From Burkholderia sp. OK233 (GTDB taxonomy: Bacteria > Pseudomonadota > Gammaproteobacteria > Burkholderiales > Burkholderiaceae), in assembly GCF_900230185.1 (NCBI RefSeq), contig NZ_OCSR01000001.1:4774001-4838000 (forward strand): DNA of 64,000 bases. The letters are read 5' to 3'. Positions 44,698 to 53,796 of the stretch are shown here, piece after piece. The translations under genes were made by a program, and so were the position numbers. The notes under the pieces are model-generated. The model made no database searches. It was not told the origin of the DNA and worked only from the letters and a program-made list of their open reading frames with translations. Numbering within the stretch: the first letter of the stretch is position 1; every line of letters begins with the position of its first letter.

Positions 44698-45702
44698 TTA
44701 GCTCTGCAGGAACTCGAGCAGATCGGCGTTGACCTTATCCGCCTCGGTCGTGCACATGCCATGGGGCGCACCTGCATAGACCTTCAGCGTGGCATGCTTC
44801 ACGATCTTCGCTGACAGGCGACCCGCCTGGTCGATCGGGACGATCTGGTCGTCGTCGCCGTGAAGGACCAGCGTCGGCACGTCAATCTTCTTCAGATCTG
44901 CGGTGTAGTCGACCTCTGAGAACTGCTTGATACATTCGTACTGGCCTTGGACCGAGCCGAGCATGCCTTCGCGCCAGAACTCGTCGATCGTGCCTTGCGA
45001 GATTTTCGCGTTGGGCCGATTGAAGCCGAAGAATGGCACAGCGAGATCCTTATAAAACTGCGAACGATTGCTTGCGACGCTGGCACGAATGCCGTCGAAC
45101 ACGGACATCGGCAGGCCGTTCGGATTGCTTTCGGTCTTGACCATGATCGGCGGCACTGCGCCGATCAGCACGACCTTGGCAACACGCGAGGTGCCGTGGC
45201 GGCCGATGTAGTGTGTGATCTCGCCGCCGCCCGTTGAATGGCCGACGAGCATGGCGCCCTTCAGGTCGAGCGCGTTGATCACCGCAGCCAGATCGTCGGC
45301 GTAGGTGTCCATGTCGTTGCCATGAGACGGCTGGTCGGAACGGCCATGGCCGCGACGGTCGTGGGCGATGACCCGGTAGCCTTTCTGCACCAGGAACAGC
45401 ATCTGTGGATCCCACGCGTCGGCATCGAGCGGCCAGCCGTGCGAGAAGACGACCGGCTTGCCGCTGCCCCAATCCTTGAAGAAAATGCGCGTACCGTCTT
45501 TAGTCGTTACCGTGTTCATCGTATGACGCTCTCCATGCTGTGGGTTGGATGAATTGCCCGCGTGTGCACTGCCGCTGGCGGACGCAGCGGCCATCGCGAC
45601 GGTCGGTACGGTCATTGCAGCGATCGCCGCGCCGGCTGCGCCCGCGCCCGCTACAAGCATCTGCCGACGATTCGCCGATGGAATTCCCGATTGATTAGCC
45701 AT
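44698..45702 (-). CDS. Tat-exported alpha/beta hydrolase (non-heme haloperoxidase/esterase family)
   Basis: A 334-residue hydrolase. The first 50 residues form a twin-arginine signal (ANRRQMLVAGAGAAGAAIAAM, cleavage after VAMA). The enzyme domain starts NTVTTKDGTRIFFKDWGSGKPVVFSHGWPLDA. The nucleophile Ser is in VGHSTGGG, the acid in LHGDDDQIVP and the His in GAPHGM. Relatives are cofactor-free chloroperoxidases/arylesterases. GGAG precedes the ATG. A TTAA-N6-TTAA box lies 111-124 bases upstream and a second one within the 34-bp repeat. It is a paralog of the cytosolic enzyme at 61804, with similar boxes before both. Confidence 0.93.
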   Translation of the reverse strand: MANQSGIPSANRRQMLVAGAGAAGAAIAAMTVPTVAMAAASASGSAHAGNSSNPQHGERHTMNTVTTKDGTRIFFKDWGSGKPVVFSHGWPLDADAWDPQMLFLVQKGYRVIAHDRRGHGRSDQPSHGNDMDTYADDLAAVINALDLKGAMLVGHSTGGGEITHYIGRHGTSRVAKVVLIGAVPPIMVKTESNPNGLPMSVFDGIRASVASNRSQFYKDLAVPFFGFNRPNAKISQGTIDEFWREGMLGSVQGQYECIKQFSEVDYTADLKKIDVPTLVLHGDDDQIVPIDQAGRLSAKIVKHATLKVYAGAPHGMCTTEADKVNADLLEFLQS

Positions 45703-45812
45703 TTTTTCTCCAGTCTTGTGATGTTGGTGGATGTGTCGTCGTGACAATGCGTGACGGGACATCACAGGCTTCAATCGTACGGATTCGGTGGTTTTTTTGA
45801 ACTTCAGAATCC

Positions 45813-45826
45813 TTAAATCTTATTAA
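45813..45826 (-). promoter_or_regulatory. TTAA-N6-TTAA box upstream of the Tat hydrolase
   Basis: TTAA at 45813 and 45823, exactly 10 bp apart. Read toward the hydrolase the site is TTAATAAGATTTAAGGATT. The TTAAGGATT end is shared with the box before the isochorismatase gene. Confidence 0.6.
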
Positions 45827-45857
45827 CTCGAAACGTATGTGCCGGTCACGCAGCCAC

Positions 45858-45891
45858 TTCGGTTAACGATTTTTAATGACGTTTCACTGAC
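45858..45891 (+). repeat. right copy of the 34-bp direct repeat containing TTAA-N6-TTAA
   Basis: It matches 40742-40775 at 32 of 34 bases, in direct orientation 5.1 kb apart, and holds TTAA at 45863 and 45873. It lies between the monooxygenase stop and the Tat hydrolase start, so it could also act as a promoter element for the hydrolase. Confidence 0.85.
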
Positions 45892-45961
45892 CCCGGGCGG
45901 CGGAACTGATCAAGATCAAAAGCTTGCGGCCCGCCGCACGTATGGGCGGCCCAAAACGCGA

Positions 45962-47098
45962 TCAGGTTGATGGATAGCCGAGTCCGAACGACTGGGCCAG
46001 CCGTGGGCCCTTCAGAAGCAGGGGTTCGACGGCGCCGCGTCGCATGGCGGCCCAACGGTCGAGCACCTGCACGACATCCGTGTCAGATACAGTTGCCAGC
46101 GCTTCGGCGAGGCTCACGGCGTCGTCGGCAGACTTGGAGGTGCCCGAGCCGGTGTGAGGTCGTAGCGTGCAGGCTGCGTCGCCCACGAGAGCGATGCGCC
46201 CTTTGGCGAAAGAGGGGCTCAGGGCGTCGGAAATAGCTTGCAGGAACGGTGCGTCCGTCGCGGCCACCAGTTGCGACAAGGTGCCCGGAAGCCCCACGAG
46301 AGCGGCTCGATGCAGATATGCAAGCGACTGCTCCGACAGCTCGCCGGGCGAGACTGATGCGTGGTGCCGTTGACCGTCGCGTCCGGTCAGGAACGTGCCG
46401 ATCAATGACTCGTCCGGTTCATTTCTGTACCAGAGCCAATTGAACCGGCGCATGCCGGATTCGAGCGAGCCGTTCAGCGCAGGAATCAGGAACGTCATGA
46501 ACAGTTCGGCATCTGAACGGTAGAGCGTCATGTTCTCGATCAGATCCACGACATCGACGCGGTTGAAAGCGCTTTCACTCACCACCCCGCGCCACGCAAT
46601 GTAACCCGCGTACGACGAAGCGTTACCGGGAAACAGCATGGAACGAAGCCGCGAGCCGGTGCCGTCGGCGGCGATCAGCATGTCTGCGCGAACCGGCGCC
46701 GCGCCGTGGTCGAAACGGATTTCGACGCCGTCCGCGTCTTCGGCAAGACTCGTTACGTTGCGCCCGTAGTGAAGCGCACCCGGCGGCAACATGCTGCACA
46801 GCGACCGGTAGACAGCGTCCCACGATGAAAACGGCAGCAGTTCGGGATCGTCGCGTGTCACATTGCCGTCGATATCGATCCAGCGCCGTCGGCGCGTCGG
46901 CACCGCAAGCATCGCGCGGGTTCGATGGCCGTGCTGTTCGAGAAACCGCAGCATCTGCCGCAGCACCACGACTCCGCCGCCGCGGCCCCGCAGCGGCTCT
47001 GCGGAGCGCTCGTAGACATGCACGTCGTGACCCGTGCATGTCAGCGTCAAAGCGCATGCGAGTCCTGCGATTGAACCGCCCGCGATTGCAATTTTCAT
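45962..47098 (-). CDS. FAD-dependent monooxygenase
   Basis: A 378-residue flavoprotein hydroxylase of the 2-polyprenyl-6-methoxyphenol/2,6-dihydroxypyridine hydroxylase group. IAIAGGSIAGLACALTL is the FAD dinucleotide loop, LIAADGTGSRLRSML the DG motif and RIALVGDAACTLRPHTGSGTSKSADDAVSLAEAL the GD motif that binds the FAD ribityl chain. It uses NAD(P)H and O2 to hydroxylate an aromatic or heteroaromatic ring. It begins 26 bases after the molybdenum subunit stop and so closes that operon. The enzyme may act after the molybdenum hydroxylase on the same heterocycle. It is a paralog of the protein at 53797. Confidence 0.93.
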   Translation of the reverse strand: MKIAIAGGSIAGLACALTLTCTGHDVHVYERSAEPLRGRGGGVVVLRQMLRFLEQHGHRTRAMLAVPTRRRRWIDIDGNVTRDDPELLPFSSWDAVYRSLCSMLPPGALHYGRNVTSLAEDADGVEIRFDHGAAPVRADMLIAADGTGSRLRSMLFPGNASSYAGYIAWRGVVSESAFNRVDVVDLIENMTLYRSDAELFMTFLIPALNGSLESGMRRFNWLWYRNEPDESLIGTFLTGRDGQRHHASVSPGELSEQSLAYLHRAALVGLPGTLSQLVAATDAPFLQAISDALSPSFAKGRIALVGDAACTLRPHTGSGTSKSADDAVSLAEALATVSDTDVVQVLDRWAAMRRGAVEPLLLKGPRLAQSFGLGYPST

Positions 47099-47124
47099 GC
47101 TGTTAACGACGCCATGTCGATCCT

Positions 47125-49389
47125 CTATACGTCTATTTGCCGGCGCAAGCTGTCACCGCCCAAAGGCATGTCGCGCAGACGCTTTCCGGTTGCATCGAAT
47201 AGTGCATTGCCGAGCGCGCCGGCGGTCGGTCCCATCGACGCTTCGGCTGCACCGAGAAACGGCGCACCAGGACGATTGATCAGGTGGACGTTCAAACTGC
47301 GCGGAACGGCGGAGAAGCGCAGGATCGGGTAACTGCTCCAGTCGAAGCTTCTGATCCTCTCGGTATCGAACTTTAACTCTTCGTAAAGCGTCCAGCTTGC
47401 CGATTGAATCACGCCGCCCTCGATCTGGTTGCGGATACCATCGGGGTTGACGATCTGCCCGGAGTCCACCGCGACCTCGGCGTGTTCGAGAATCACCTGG
47501 CCGGTCTCGCGCACGACGGAAATCTCGACGGCCATGGCCACGTAAGCCATCAGGTTCTTATATTTGCCGAAGGCAAAGCCGACGCCGTGATTCGGCTTAC
47601 GCGGCGCGCGCGGCCAGCCGAATTTTGCAGCCGCGAGCTGAATGACCTCGCGCGCGCGCGGGTCCTGCATATGCTTGAGCCGGAACGCGACCGGATCGGC
47701 GCCGGCAGCGGCGCTCAACTCATCCATGAACGTCTCGATCGTGAAGACGTTCATGTGCGCCCCGAGTGAGCGCATCGCCGACGTATGCAACGGCATGGTC
47801 GGCGAGAAGTTGTTCATCACATGCAGGTTCGGGAACGTGTACAGCGGAATCGCGTTGCGGTCGCCGCCGCCCTCGGGCTGCACCATCGGCACCGACGGCC
47901 CCGATACAAAGGGTTTCTCCAGCATGGTCGCCGGAACGAGGCGGCCCGCATTCACGATCCGCTCGTTGTGCGAGCTGCTCCACAACGCATAGTTCCAGCC
48001 CACGATGCTTCCGCTCGCGTCCAGCGAAGCACTCACTTCGGTGACCATGGCGGGCGTGAAGTGGTCCCACGTGTGCTCCTGTTCGCGCATCCATTGCACG
48101 CGAACCGGCCGGCCGGCCATTTCGCGGGCGATCAACGCGGCGTGCGCGGCCACGTCGTCCGCGCCGTTGTGGCCGTAGCATCCCGATCCTTCGACGTGAA
48201 TGCAGCGCACGTTCTCCTTGGGCAGCGACAACATTTCCGCCAGACCGTCGCGCAGCGGATAGACGCCTTGCGAGTGAGTCCAGACGGTCATGTTGCCGTC
48301 CTTGAATTGCGCGATCGAGCAGGAAGGGCCGATCGAACCGTGCAACATATAGCGCTTGGTGTACTTTGCGCTCAGCGTTTTCGCAGCCGTTCCGGCCGCA
48401 CTGTGGGTGTTCGCGATCTCGATGTGCTCGGTAGCGATCTGTTTCAGATCGCGGTGCACGGTGGCTGGGTCGGGCAGGGCGCGCCCGGCGCTCCACTGGC
48501 TTCCCGCTGCCAGCGCACGTTGTGCCAAAACGGCCTGCCATTCGCCTTTGGCGACCACCGCGAGCATGCTGCCGTTTCTGATGACGTTGACCACGCCCGG
48601 CATCTTCAGAATATCGGGTGTGTTGGTGTGCGTCAGTTCTGCGCCGTAAACCGGCGGCAGTACCACACGCGCATGCAGCATGTCCGGCATCGACATGTCC
48701 TGAACGTAGCTCGGGCCGCCGGTCACCTTGCCGGGGATGTCCAGCCGCGGCAATGACGTGCCGATCATCGCGAACGTTGCCGGGTCTTTCAACGGCGACT
48801 CAGGCGAAGCCATGCGATGCAGACCGGCGGCGCCGACCGCTTCGCCATAGGTCATCGTCCGGCCATCCGGCGCTGTGATGATCGCGTTGTGGGCTTTCAG
48901 CACGCTGCTGCTGACGCCGAAGCGTTTGGCCGCTGCGTCGACCAGCAGCCCCCGCACCTGGGCTGCGGCGTTCAACAACGCGCTGCCGCTGTCGGCAATG
49001 GTGTGACTTCCCGCCGTGAGTCCTTCGTCCGGTGAGGCGCCCGTGTCGGCGGTCAGAAACGTGATCAGCGACGGCGCCATGTCCAGCTCTTCGGCTGCGA
49101 TCTGCAGCAACGCGGTGCGCACGCCGGTGCCCAATTCCACTTTGCCGGTGTAGACGGTCACCTTGCCTGCGGGATCGATCTTGATCCATGCATCGAGAAA
49201 CGGATTGGTCTTCAGGCTGCCTGCAAGCGTCTCGGTCGCTTTGGCAACGTGCACCGCAGCGCCTTCGTCAGCGATCACCTGCTGGGCCGTGGCCTTGACG
49301 CCGGGGAACAGGCTGAAGCTCACCACGAGCGCGCCGGACATCATGAAGCGGCGGCGTCCCTCGTTGATATCGTTTTCTTTGACGCTCAT
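47125..49389 (-). CDS. molybdopterin-binding aldehyde/N-heterocycle dehydrogenase, large subunit
   Basis: A 754-residue exported molybdenum hydroxylase subunit of the isoquinoline 1-oxidoreductase/membrane aldehyde dehydrogenase type. An N-terminal twin-arginine signal (EGRRRFMMSGALVVSFSLFPG) targets it across the membrane. GKVELGTGVRTALLQIAAEELD, GSGCYGHNGADDVAAHAA and the catalytic Glu in GAAEASMGPTAGALGNAL are pterin-site motifs. GGAGG precedes the ATG, which overlaps the small subunit stop by 4 bases (ATGA). With the iron-sulfur subunit and cytochrome c it forms a periplasm-facing enzyme that passes electrons to the respiratory chain. Confidence 0.94.
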   Translation of the reverse strand: MSVKENDINEGRRRFMMSGALVVSFSLFPGVKATAQQVIADEGAAVHVAKATETLAGSLKTNPFLDAWIKIDPAGKVTVYTGKVELGTGVRTALLQIAAEELDMAPSLITFLTADTGASPDEGLTAGSHTIADSGSALLNAAAQVRGLLVDAAAKRFGVSSSVLKAHNAIITAPDGRTMTYGEAVGAAGLHRMASPESPLKDPATFAMIGTSLPRLDIPGKVTGGPSYVQDMSMPDMLHARVVLPPVYGAELTHTNTPDILKMPGVVNVIRNGSMLAVVAKGEWQAVLAQRALAAGSQWSAGRALPDPATVHRDLKQIATEHIEIANTHSAAGTAAKTLSAKYTKRYMLHGSIGPSCSIAQFKDGNMTVWTHSQGVYPLRDGLAEMLSLPKENVRCIHVEGSGCYGHNGADDVAAHAALIAREMAGRPVRVQWMREQEHTWDHFTPAMVTEVSASLDASGSIVGWNYALWSSSHNERIVNAGRLVPATMLEKPFVSGPSVPMVQPEGGGDRNAIPLYTFPNLHVMNNFSPTMPLHTSAMRSLGAHMNVFTIETFMDELSAAAGADPVAFRLKHMQDPRAREVIQLAAAKFGWPRAPRKPNHGVGFAFGKYKNLMAYVAMAVEISVVRETGQVILEHAEVAVDSGQIVNPDGIRNQIEGGVIQSASWTLYEELKFDTERIRSFDWSSYPILRFSAVPRSLNVHLINRPGAPFLGAAEASMGPTAGALGNALFDATGKRLRDMPLGGDSLRRQIDV

Positions 49390-49898
49390 TGCGTGCCTCC
49401 GTGGCTCGCCGCGCCTTGATGCGGCGTGGGCGTAGCGTCTGGTGCGGGCAGGTGCGCGACTTCGCGGATCGCAGCGAGGATACGCATATGGGTGCCGCAA
49501 CGGCACAGGTTCGGCTCCATATGCTCGCGCAGTTCGCGCTCGCTTGGTCGCGGATTGCGATCGAGCAGCGCCTGCGCGCGCATGATCATGCCGGCGATGC
49601 AATAACCGCACTGTGCGGCCTGATGTTCGATGAAGGACTTCTGCAGCGGACCGGGATGGTCGGCCGTGCCGAGGCTCTCTACCGTGCGCACGGGGCGGGC
49701 GCCGATCGACGACACCGGAACCAGACAGGAAAAGACGGCCTGATCGCCGACGATCACCGTGCACGCGCCGCATTGTCCAAGCCCGCAGCCGAACTTTGCG
49801 CCGTGCAGATGCAGGTCATTGCGCAGCGCATAAAGCAGTGGCGTCGACGGATCGATATCCAGCGCGTGCTGCACGCCATTGACGGTAAGGTTGATCAT
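49386..49898 (-). CDS. (2Fe-2S)-binding small subunit of the molybdenum hydroxylase
   Basis: A 170-residue iron-sulfur subunit. The plant-ferredoxin-type cluster is in CGLGQCGACTVIVGDQAVFSC and the second cluster in QCGYC...CRCG, as in IorA and AldF-type subunits. It carries electrons from the molybdopterin to the cytochrome. AAGG lies before the ATG. It overlaps the cytochrome gene and the large subunit gene by 4 bases each, a tightly coupled operon. Confidence 0.95.
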   Translation of the reverse strand: MINLTVNGVQHALDIDPSTPLLYALRNDLHLHGAKFGCGLGQCGACTVIVGDQAVFSCLVPVSSIGARPVRTVESLGTADHPGPLQKSFIEHQAAQCGYCIAGMIMRAQALLDRNPRPSERELREHMEPNLCRCGTHMRILAAIREVAHLPAPDATPTPHQGAASHGGTQ

Positions 49899-51184
49899 CG
49901 CGCCTTGTTCTCCTCTCTGACTTTTGCCACGGTGGCTTCGACGTCGTTCCAAGGGCCGCGCTGCGAATAGGTTGCGCGAATGTAGGACGCCAGATCGGCG
50001 ATTTGCTGATCGTTATAGACCTCGCTGAAGGCCGGCATGTAGTTCATGCTGTCCTCGCCATGCCAGCCGTTACCGCTAAGGATCATCTGGGCGGTGTTAC
50101 GTGGCGTCGGGGCATTGACGGCGGTGCTGAACGCGAGCGTGGGGCGCTCGCCAATCGATTGCATCGGCGCGGCGGGGCCGTGGCATTGCGCGCACGACGC
50201 GGTGAACAGGAACGCGCCGCGTTGCGCCATAGGCGATGGTTCGCCGTGTGCTGCAGCTTCGGCAGACGCATTCGCGACGGCCGGCTGTGCTTTCTGAATC
50301 GACAGGATGTACGCGGCAATCGCGTTCACGTCTTCCTCAGGCACGGTGGCGAGGTCGCGAGTGACGGGCAGCATGGGACCGGCCGCAGCGCCGTGTTCGC
50401 TTGCACGACCGCTGCGCAGATACATGACGAGCTGTTCCTTGGTCCACGGTTTCGGCGCCGAGCCAAGTGCATTCAGTGGGGGGGCTTCCCAGCCGTCGAC
50501 GATGCCGCCGTCGAATGCATGTCCCGATTTTTCACCGCCAATCGCATTGAGCGGCGAATGACACGAGGCGCAGTGTCCGAGGCCATCCACGAGCAGCTTT
50601 CCGCGATTCCACTCGGCATCTTTCGAGGCATCCGCGGCCTGCTCGCCGGGGTGAAGGAACAACACGTTCCAGAAGGCTAGCAAGGGACGGAAGTTCAGCG
50701 GGAAGATCAGTTCGTTCGCGGGCGCATTCGCGTTGACCGGTTCACGCGTCATCAGATACGCGTAGGCCGCTGAGATGTCGCCATCGGACATGCGCGTGAA
50801 GTGAATATAAGGAAACGCGGGATAGAGCAGGTGACCATCGCGGGAGACGCCGTGACGCACAGCCCGCGTGAACGCTTCCTGCGACCAGTCACCGATGCCC
50901 GTCTCGACGTCGGGCGTGATGTTGGTCGCGTAGATCGTCCCAAACGGCGTCGCAAGCGGCAAGCCGCCGGCGAACGGCTTGCCGCCCTTGGCAGTATGAC
51001 AGACGATGCAGTCGCCCAGCGCCACGACTCTCGCGCCGGCGAGCTTCGTCTGTGCGTCGAACGACGAAGCCGGCGGAGGCTGTATGGGGGCGATGGCGGG
51101 CTTCCACATCAGCAGCGTGGCGACGATCAGCGCGGCCAGGATGACTACGCCTCCTACCGCCAGCAATTCAGGCTTTCGAGTCAT
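49895..51184 (-). CDS. tri-heme cytochrome c subunit
   Basis: A 429-residue membrane-anchored c-type cytochrome. An N-terminal signal anchor spans about residues 8-28. Three CxxCH heme sites occur: CIVCH, CASCH and CAQCH, each in its own cytochrome c fold. Methionine ligands lie in later loops such as YMPAFSEVY. It resembles the electron-transfer subunits of membrane aldehyde, alcohol and nicotinate dehydrogenases. It overlaps the iron-sulfur subunit gene by 4 bases and leads the operon; the Old Yellow Enzyme gene lies 74 bases upstream on the same strand. Confidence 0.95.
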   Translation of the reverse strand: MTRKPELLAVGGVVILAALIVATLLMWKPAIAPIQPPPASSFDAQTKLAGARVVALGDCIVCHTAKGGKPFAGGLPLATPFGTIYATNITPDVETGIGDWSQEAFTRAVRHGVSRDGHLLYPAFPYIHFTRMSDGDISAAYAYLMTREPVNANAPANELIFPLNFRPLLAFWNVLFLHPGEQAADASKDAEWNRGKLLVDGLGHCASCHSPLNAIGGEKSGHAFDGGIVDGWEAPPLNALGSAPKPWTKEQLVMYLRSGRASEHGAAAGPMLPVTRDLATVPEEDVNAIAAYILSIQKAQPAVANASAEAAAHGEPSPMAQRGAFLFTASCAQCHGPAAPMQSIGERPTLAFSTAVNAPTPRNTAQMILSGNGWHGEDSMNYMPAFSEVYNDQQIADLASYIRATYSQRGPWNDVEATVAKVREENKAR

Positions 51185-51258
51185 TCACCCACCTGTCACA
51201 GAAGTCTTGAATCGAATCGGCACGACGCGCTGTGTGTGCGGCCAACGGGATGCCTCCG

Positions 51259-52368
51259 TCATGCCTCAGTGCCGCTGCTATGGAACGGGTAGTCGATATA
51301 GCCGGCGTGGTCGCCGCCGTACCAGCCGACGGGCTTCGGCGTCGCCAGCGGTGCATGGGTGGCAACGCGTTCGACCAGATCGGGATTGGCGATATACGCG
51401 CGAGCAAACGCGACCAGATCGGCTTCGCCATCACGGATCAATGCATCAGCCTGGTCGATGGAAATGCCGCCGTTGAGCATCAAGGTCCCCGAGAAAACCT
51501 TGCGCATGCGCTCGATGATGCGCGGCAAATCCGGTGCGCCGCTCCAGCCGTTCGTGTCCGCCGCGTGAAGGTAGGCGACGCCGAATTCGCTCAGCATCTT
51601 GCCGACGTAGTCATAGGTGCCGTCCGGATCCGCGTCGCGCACGTTGTTGTAGTGCGCATACGGCGAAATGCGGACGCCGACGCGATCGAGGGGGACCACT
51701 GAGCCGATCTCCGTGAGCGTGTCGCGAAGGAAGTTGGCGCGGTTCGCCAGCGAGCCGCCGTATCGGTCATCCCGCCTGTTGGTGGTCGAAGAGAGGAATT
51801 GATGCGGCAGATAACCGTTTGCTGCGTGCACTTCGACGCCGTCGAATCCGGCTTCGATCGCGTTGGCCGCGCCTTGCTTGAACTCCGCTATGGCGAGCTT
51901 CACTTCGCCGGTCGACATAGCGCGCGAAGGCGTGGCGTGGATCTTGGTGTACTGGCCGTTTTGCAACTGCGCCCACACCTGCAATTGCTCGAGATCGTCG
52001 TTCAGGCCCGAGGGCGACAACGGCGCCTCGCCGTCAAGCAACGCGAACGAGCCAACTCGTCCGCCGTGCCACAGCTGCATGAAAATACGGCCGCCGGCGG
52101 CGTGCACCCGGCTCGTAATGTTGCGCCAGCCGGCGATCTGCTCGGCAGTGATGATGCCCGGCGTGAGCTCGAAGGAGGCCGACGCCGAACTGACATTGGT
52201 TGCCTCGGTGATAATCAGTCCCGCCGACGCGCGCTGCGCATAGTACTGCGCCATCATGTCCGTCGGGTAGCCGCGCTGCGGTGCACGTGAGCGTGTCATC
52301 GGGGCCATCACAACGCGATTCGGCAAGCGCAGCCCATGCAGGTCGTGAGCGCTGAGAAGAGGTGACAT
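51259..52368 (-). CDS. Old Yellow Enzyme-family NADH:flavin oxidoreductase
   Basis: A 369-residue FMN-binding TIM-barrel ene-reductase. VVMAPMTRSRAPQRGYPTDMMAQYYAQRAS is the FMN site start, FMQLWHGGR, EVHAANGYLPHQFLSSTTNRRDDRYGGSLANR with the catalytic His/Asn pair, and the GGIS and FARAYIANPDLVER end complete the OYE signature. It reduces alkenals, quinones or nitro compounds with NAD(P)H. AAGGAA precedes the ATG; longer in-frame readings have no support. It is transcribed into the cytochrome operon and follows the MFS gene. Confidence 0.94.
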   Translation of the reverse strand: MSPLLSAHDLHGLRLPNRVVMAPMTRSRAPQRGYPTDMMAQYYAQRASAGLIITEATNVSSASASFELTPGIITAEQIAGWRNITSRVHAAGGRIFMQLWHGGRVGSFALLDGEAPLSPSGLNDDLEQLQVWAQLQNGQYTKIHATPSRAMSTGEVKLAIAEFKQGAANAIEAGFDGVEVHAANGYLPHQFLSSTTNRRDDRYGGSLANRANFLRDTLTEIGSVVPLDRVGVRISPYAHYNNVRDADPDGTYDYVGKMLSEFGVAYLHAADTNGWSGAPDLPRIIERMRKVFSGTLMLNGGISIDQADALIRDGEADLVAFARAYIANPDLVERVATHAPLATPKPVGWYGGDHAGYIDYPFHSSGTEA

Positions 52369-52473
52369 GGTTGTTCCTTTTGCGAACGATTGAACGTCGT
52401 TCAGATGTGCGACAGTACCGAGCAGCGTATCGCTGACGCCACAAGAATTCCTGAAGCCACGCTGAAATTTTGT

Positions 52474-52501
52474 GAAACCGGAGGGGTTTTTGTCCGGTTT
52501 C
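52474..52501 (-). terminator. terminator hairpin of the MFS gene
   Basis: A perfect 9-bp stem, GAAACCGGA with TCCGGTTTC, has a 10-base loop and starts about 19 bases past the MFS stop. On that strand it is followed by ACAAAATTT, a moderately T-rich tail. Confidence 0.55.
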
Positions 52502-52519
52502 CTGAATGGACTCGTTGTG

Positions 52520-53734
52520 TTACGCCTGACGGGCGGCGTGCGGGCGGCCGATCGCCAGATAGTGAGCGAGCGCCACGAGCGGGAAGACGGTGGCGACGCC
52601 GGCGACCAGTGGCCAACCACCGTGCTCATAGAGCGGGCTGGCCAGCGCCGAGCCGAAGGCGCCGCCTACAAAGATGCTGGTCATATACAGCGCGTTCAGA
52701 CGGTTTCTGCTCGCGGCATGCAACGCATAGATTTCGCGTTGTCCCAGCACCATGTTCATCTGCACGGCGAAATCGAGGACGATGCCGGTCGCGACGAGTC
52801 CCAGCACGCCCCACGCCGGATGGATCAAGGCAGGTGTGTAGGCGAGCGCACCTACGACGAGCGCGATCAACGTCGCGCGCACGGTGTGCCCTGCGTCAGC
52901 CAGACGCCCCGCAACCGGTGCGGAGGTCGCGCCGATCGCACCGACCAGCGCGAAGATGGCGATGGCGGTTTGCGAAAGCCCGTAGTGCCGGATTAATTCG
53001 ACGGGGATCGCGGTCCAGAAGAGACTGAACGAAGCGAACATCAGCGCCTGATATAACGACCGATGGCGCAGAACCGGCATCGTGCGGACCAGGTGGCCGA
53101 GCGAGCCGATCAACTCGAAGTAGCTGGCCTTGTGGTCTGGCTGTCGGCGCGGAATCGTCAGCGCGAGCACGCTGGTGACGATCGTCATCAACACGGCCGC
53201 GGAACCGAATACCGCGCGCCAGCCGAAGTGTCCGGCGACCACGCTGGAAATCGGTCGCGACAGCAGAATGCCGAGCAGCAGCCCGCTCATGATCGTGCCG
53301 ACCACCTTGCCGCGCGACTCGTCCGGCGCCAGATGAGCGGCGAGCGGGATCAGAATCTGCACGGCTACGGAGCTGAATCCGACCAGCAGCGAGATCGCGA
53401 GGAACCAGCCCGGCTGATGAGCGAAGGCCGCGGCGGCGAGGCTCACGATCGACACCAGCGCAGTGGTGATCATCAGCTTGCGGTTCTCCAGCAGGTCGCC
53501 CAGCGGTACCAGAAAGAACAGCCCGAATGCGTAGCCGATCTGCGTCAACGAAACGATCAGGCTTGCCGTGGCGCCGGACATATGGATGTCCGGTGCGATC
53601 AGTTCGGTGATCGGTTGCGCGTAGTAGAGATTCGCGACGATCGCGCCGCAGCAGAACGCGAACAGCGCGATCAGGCCGCGTGTCAGCTTGACCGGGCTTG
53701 CGCTGCCCGCAGTGGGGGAAGCTTGGGTTGACAT
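52520..53734 (-). CDS. MFS transporter (drug/sugar exporter type)
   Basis: A 404-residue MFS exporter with 12 predicted segments. FAFCCGAIVANLYYAQPITELIAPDIHMSG is typical of small-molecule efflux pumps of the YnfM/NepI-like branch, with LVPLGDLLENRKLMI as motif A. CGGAG lies before the ATG. It is third in a minus-strand operon behind a DsbA-like oxidoreductase and a FAD monooxygenase, with 62 bases between it and the latter. It likely exports the product or substrate of that monooxygenase. Confidence 0.92.
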   Translation of the reverse strand: MSTQASPTAGSASPVKLTRGLIALFAFCCGAIVANLYYAQPITELIAPDIHMSGATASLIVSLTQIGYAFGLFFLVPLGDLLENRKLMITTALVSIVSLAAAAFAHQPGWFLAISLLVGFSSVAVQILIPLAAHLAPDESRGKVVGTIMSGLLLGILLSRPISSVVAGHFGWRAVFGSAAVLMTIVTSVLALTIPRRQPDHKASYFELIGSLGHLVRTMPVLRHRSLYQALMFASFSLFWTAIPVELIRHYGLSQTAIAIFALVGAIGATSAPVAGRLADAGHTVRATLIALVVGALAYTPALIHPAWGVLGLVATGIVLDFAVQMNMVLGQREIYALHAASRNRLNALYMTSIFVGGAFGSALASPLYEHGGWPLVAGVATVFPLVALAHYLAIGRPHAARQA

Positions 53735-53796
53735 GGAAACTCCGTGAAATCTGAAAATGGATAAACGTGGACGCGTACGTAAGCTCAGGTGCGAGC

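Noticed and set aside
44283..44777. 164-residue minus-strand reading in the AraC-hydrolase gap
   Set aside because: Overlaps the Tat hydrolase 3' end in another frame and has biased Arg/Ser content typical of a shadow.
47125..49773. 882-residue version of the molybdenum subunit
   Set aside because: The first 128 residues are the small subunit read in another frame; GGAGG and the Tat signal mark the ATG at 49389.
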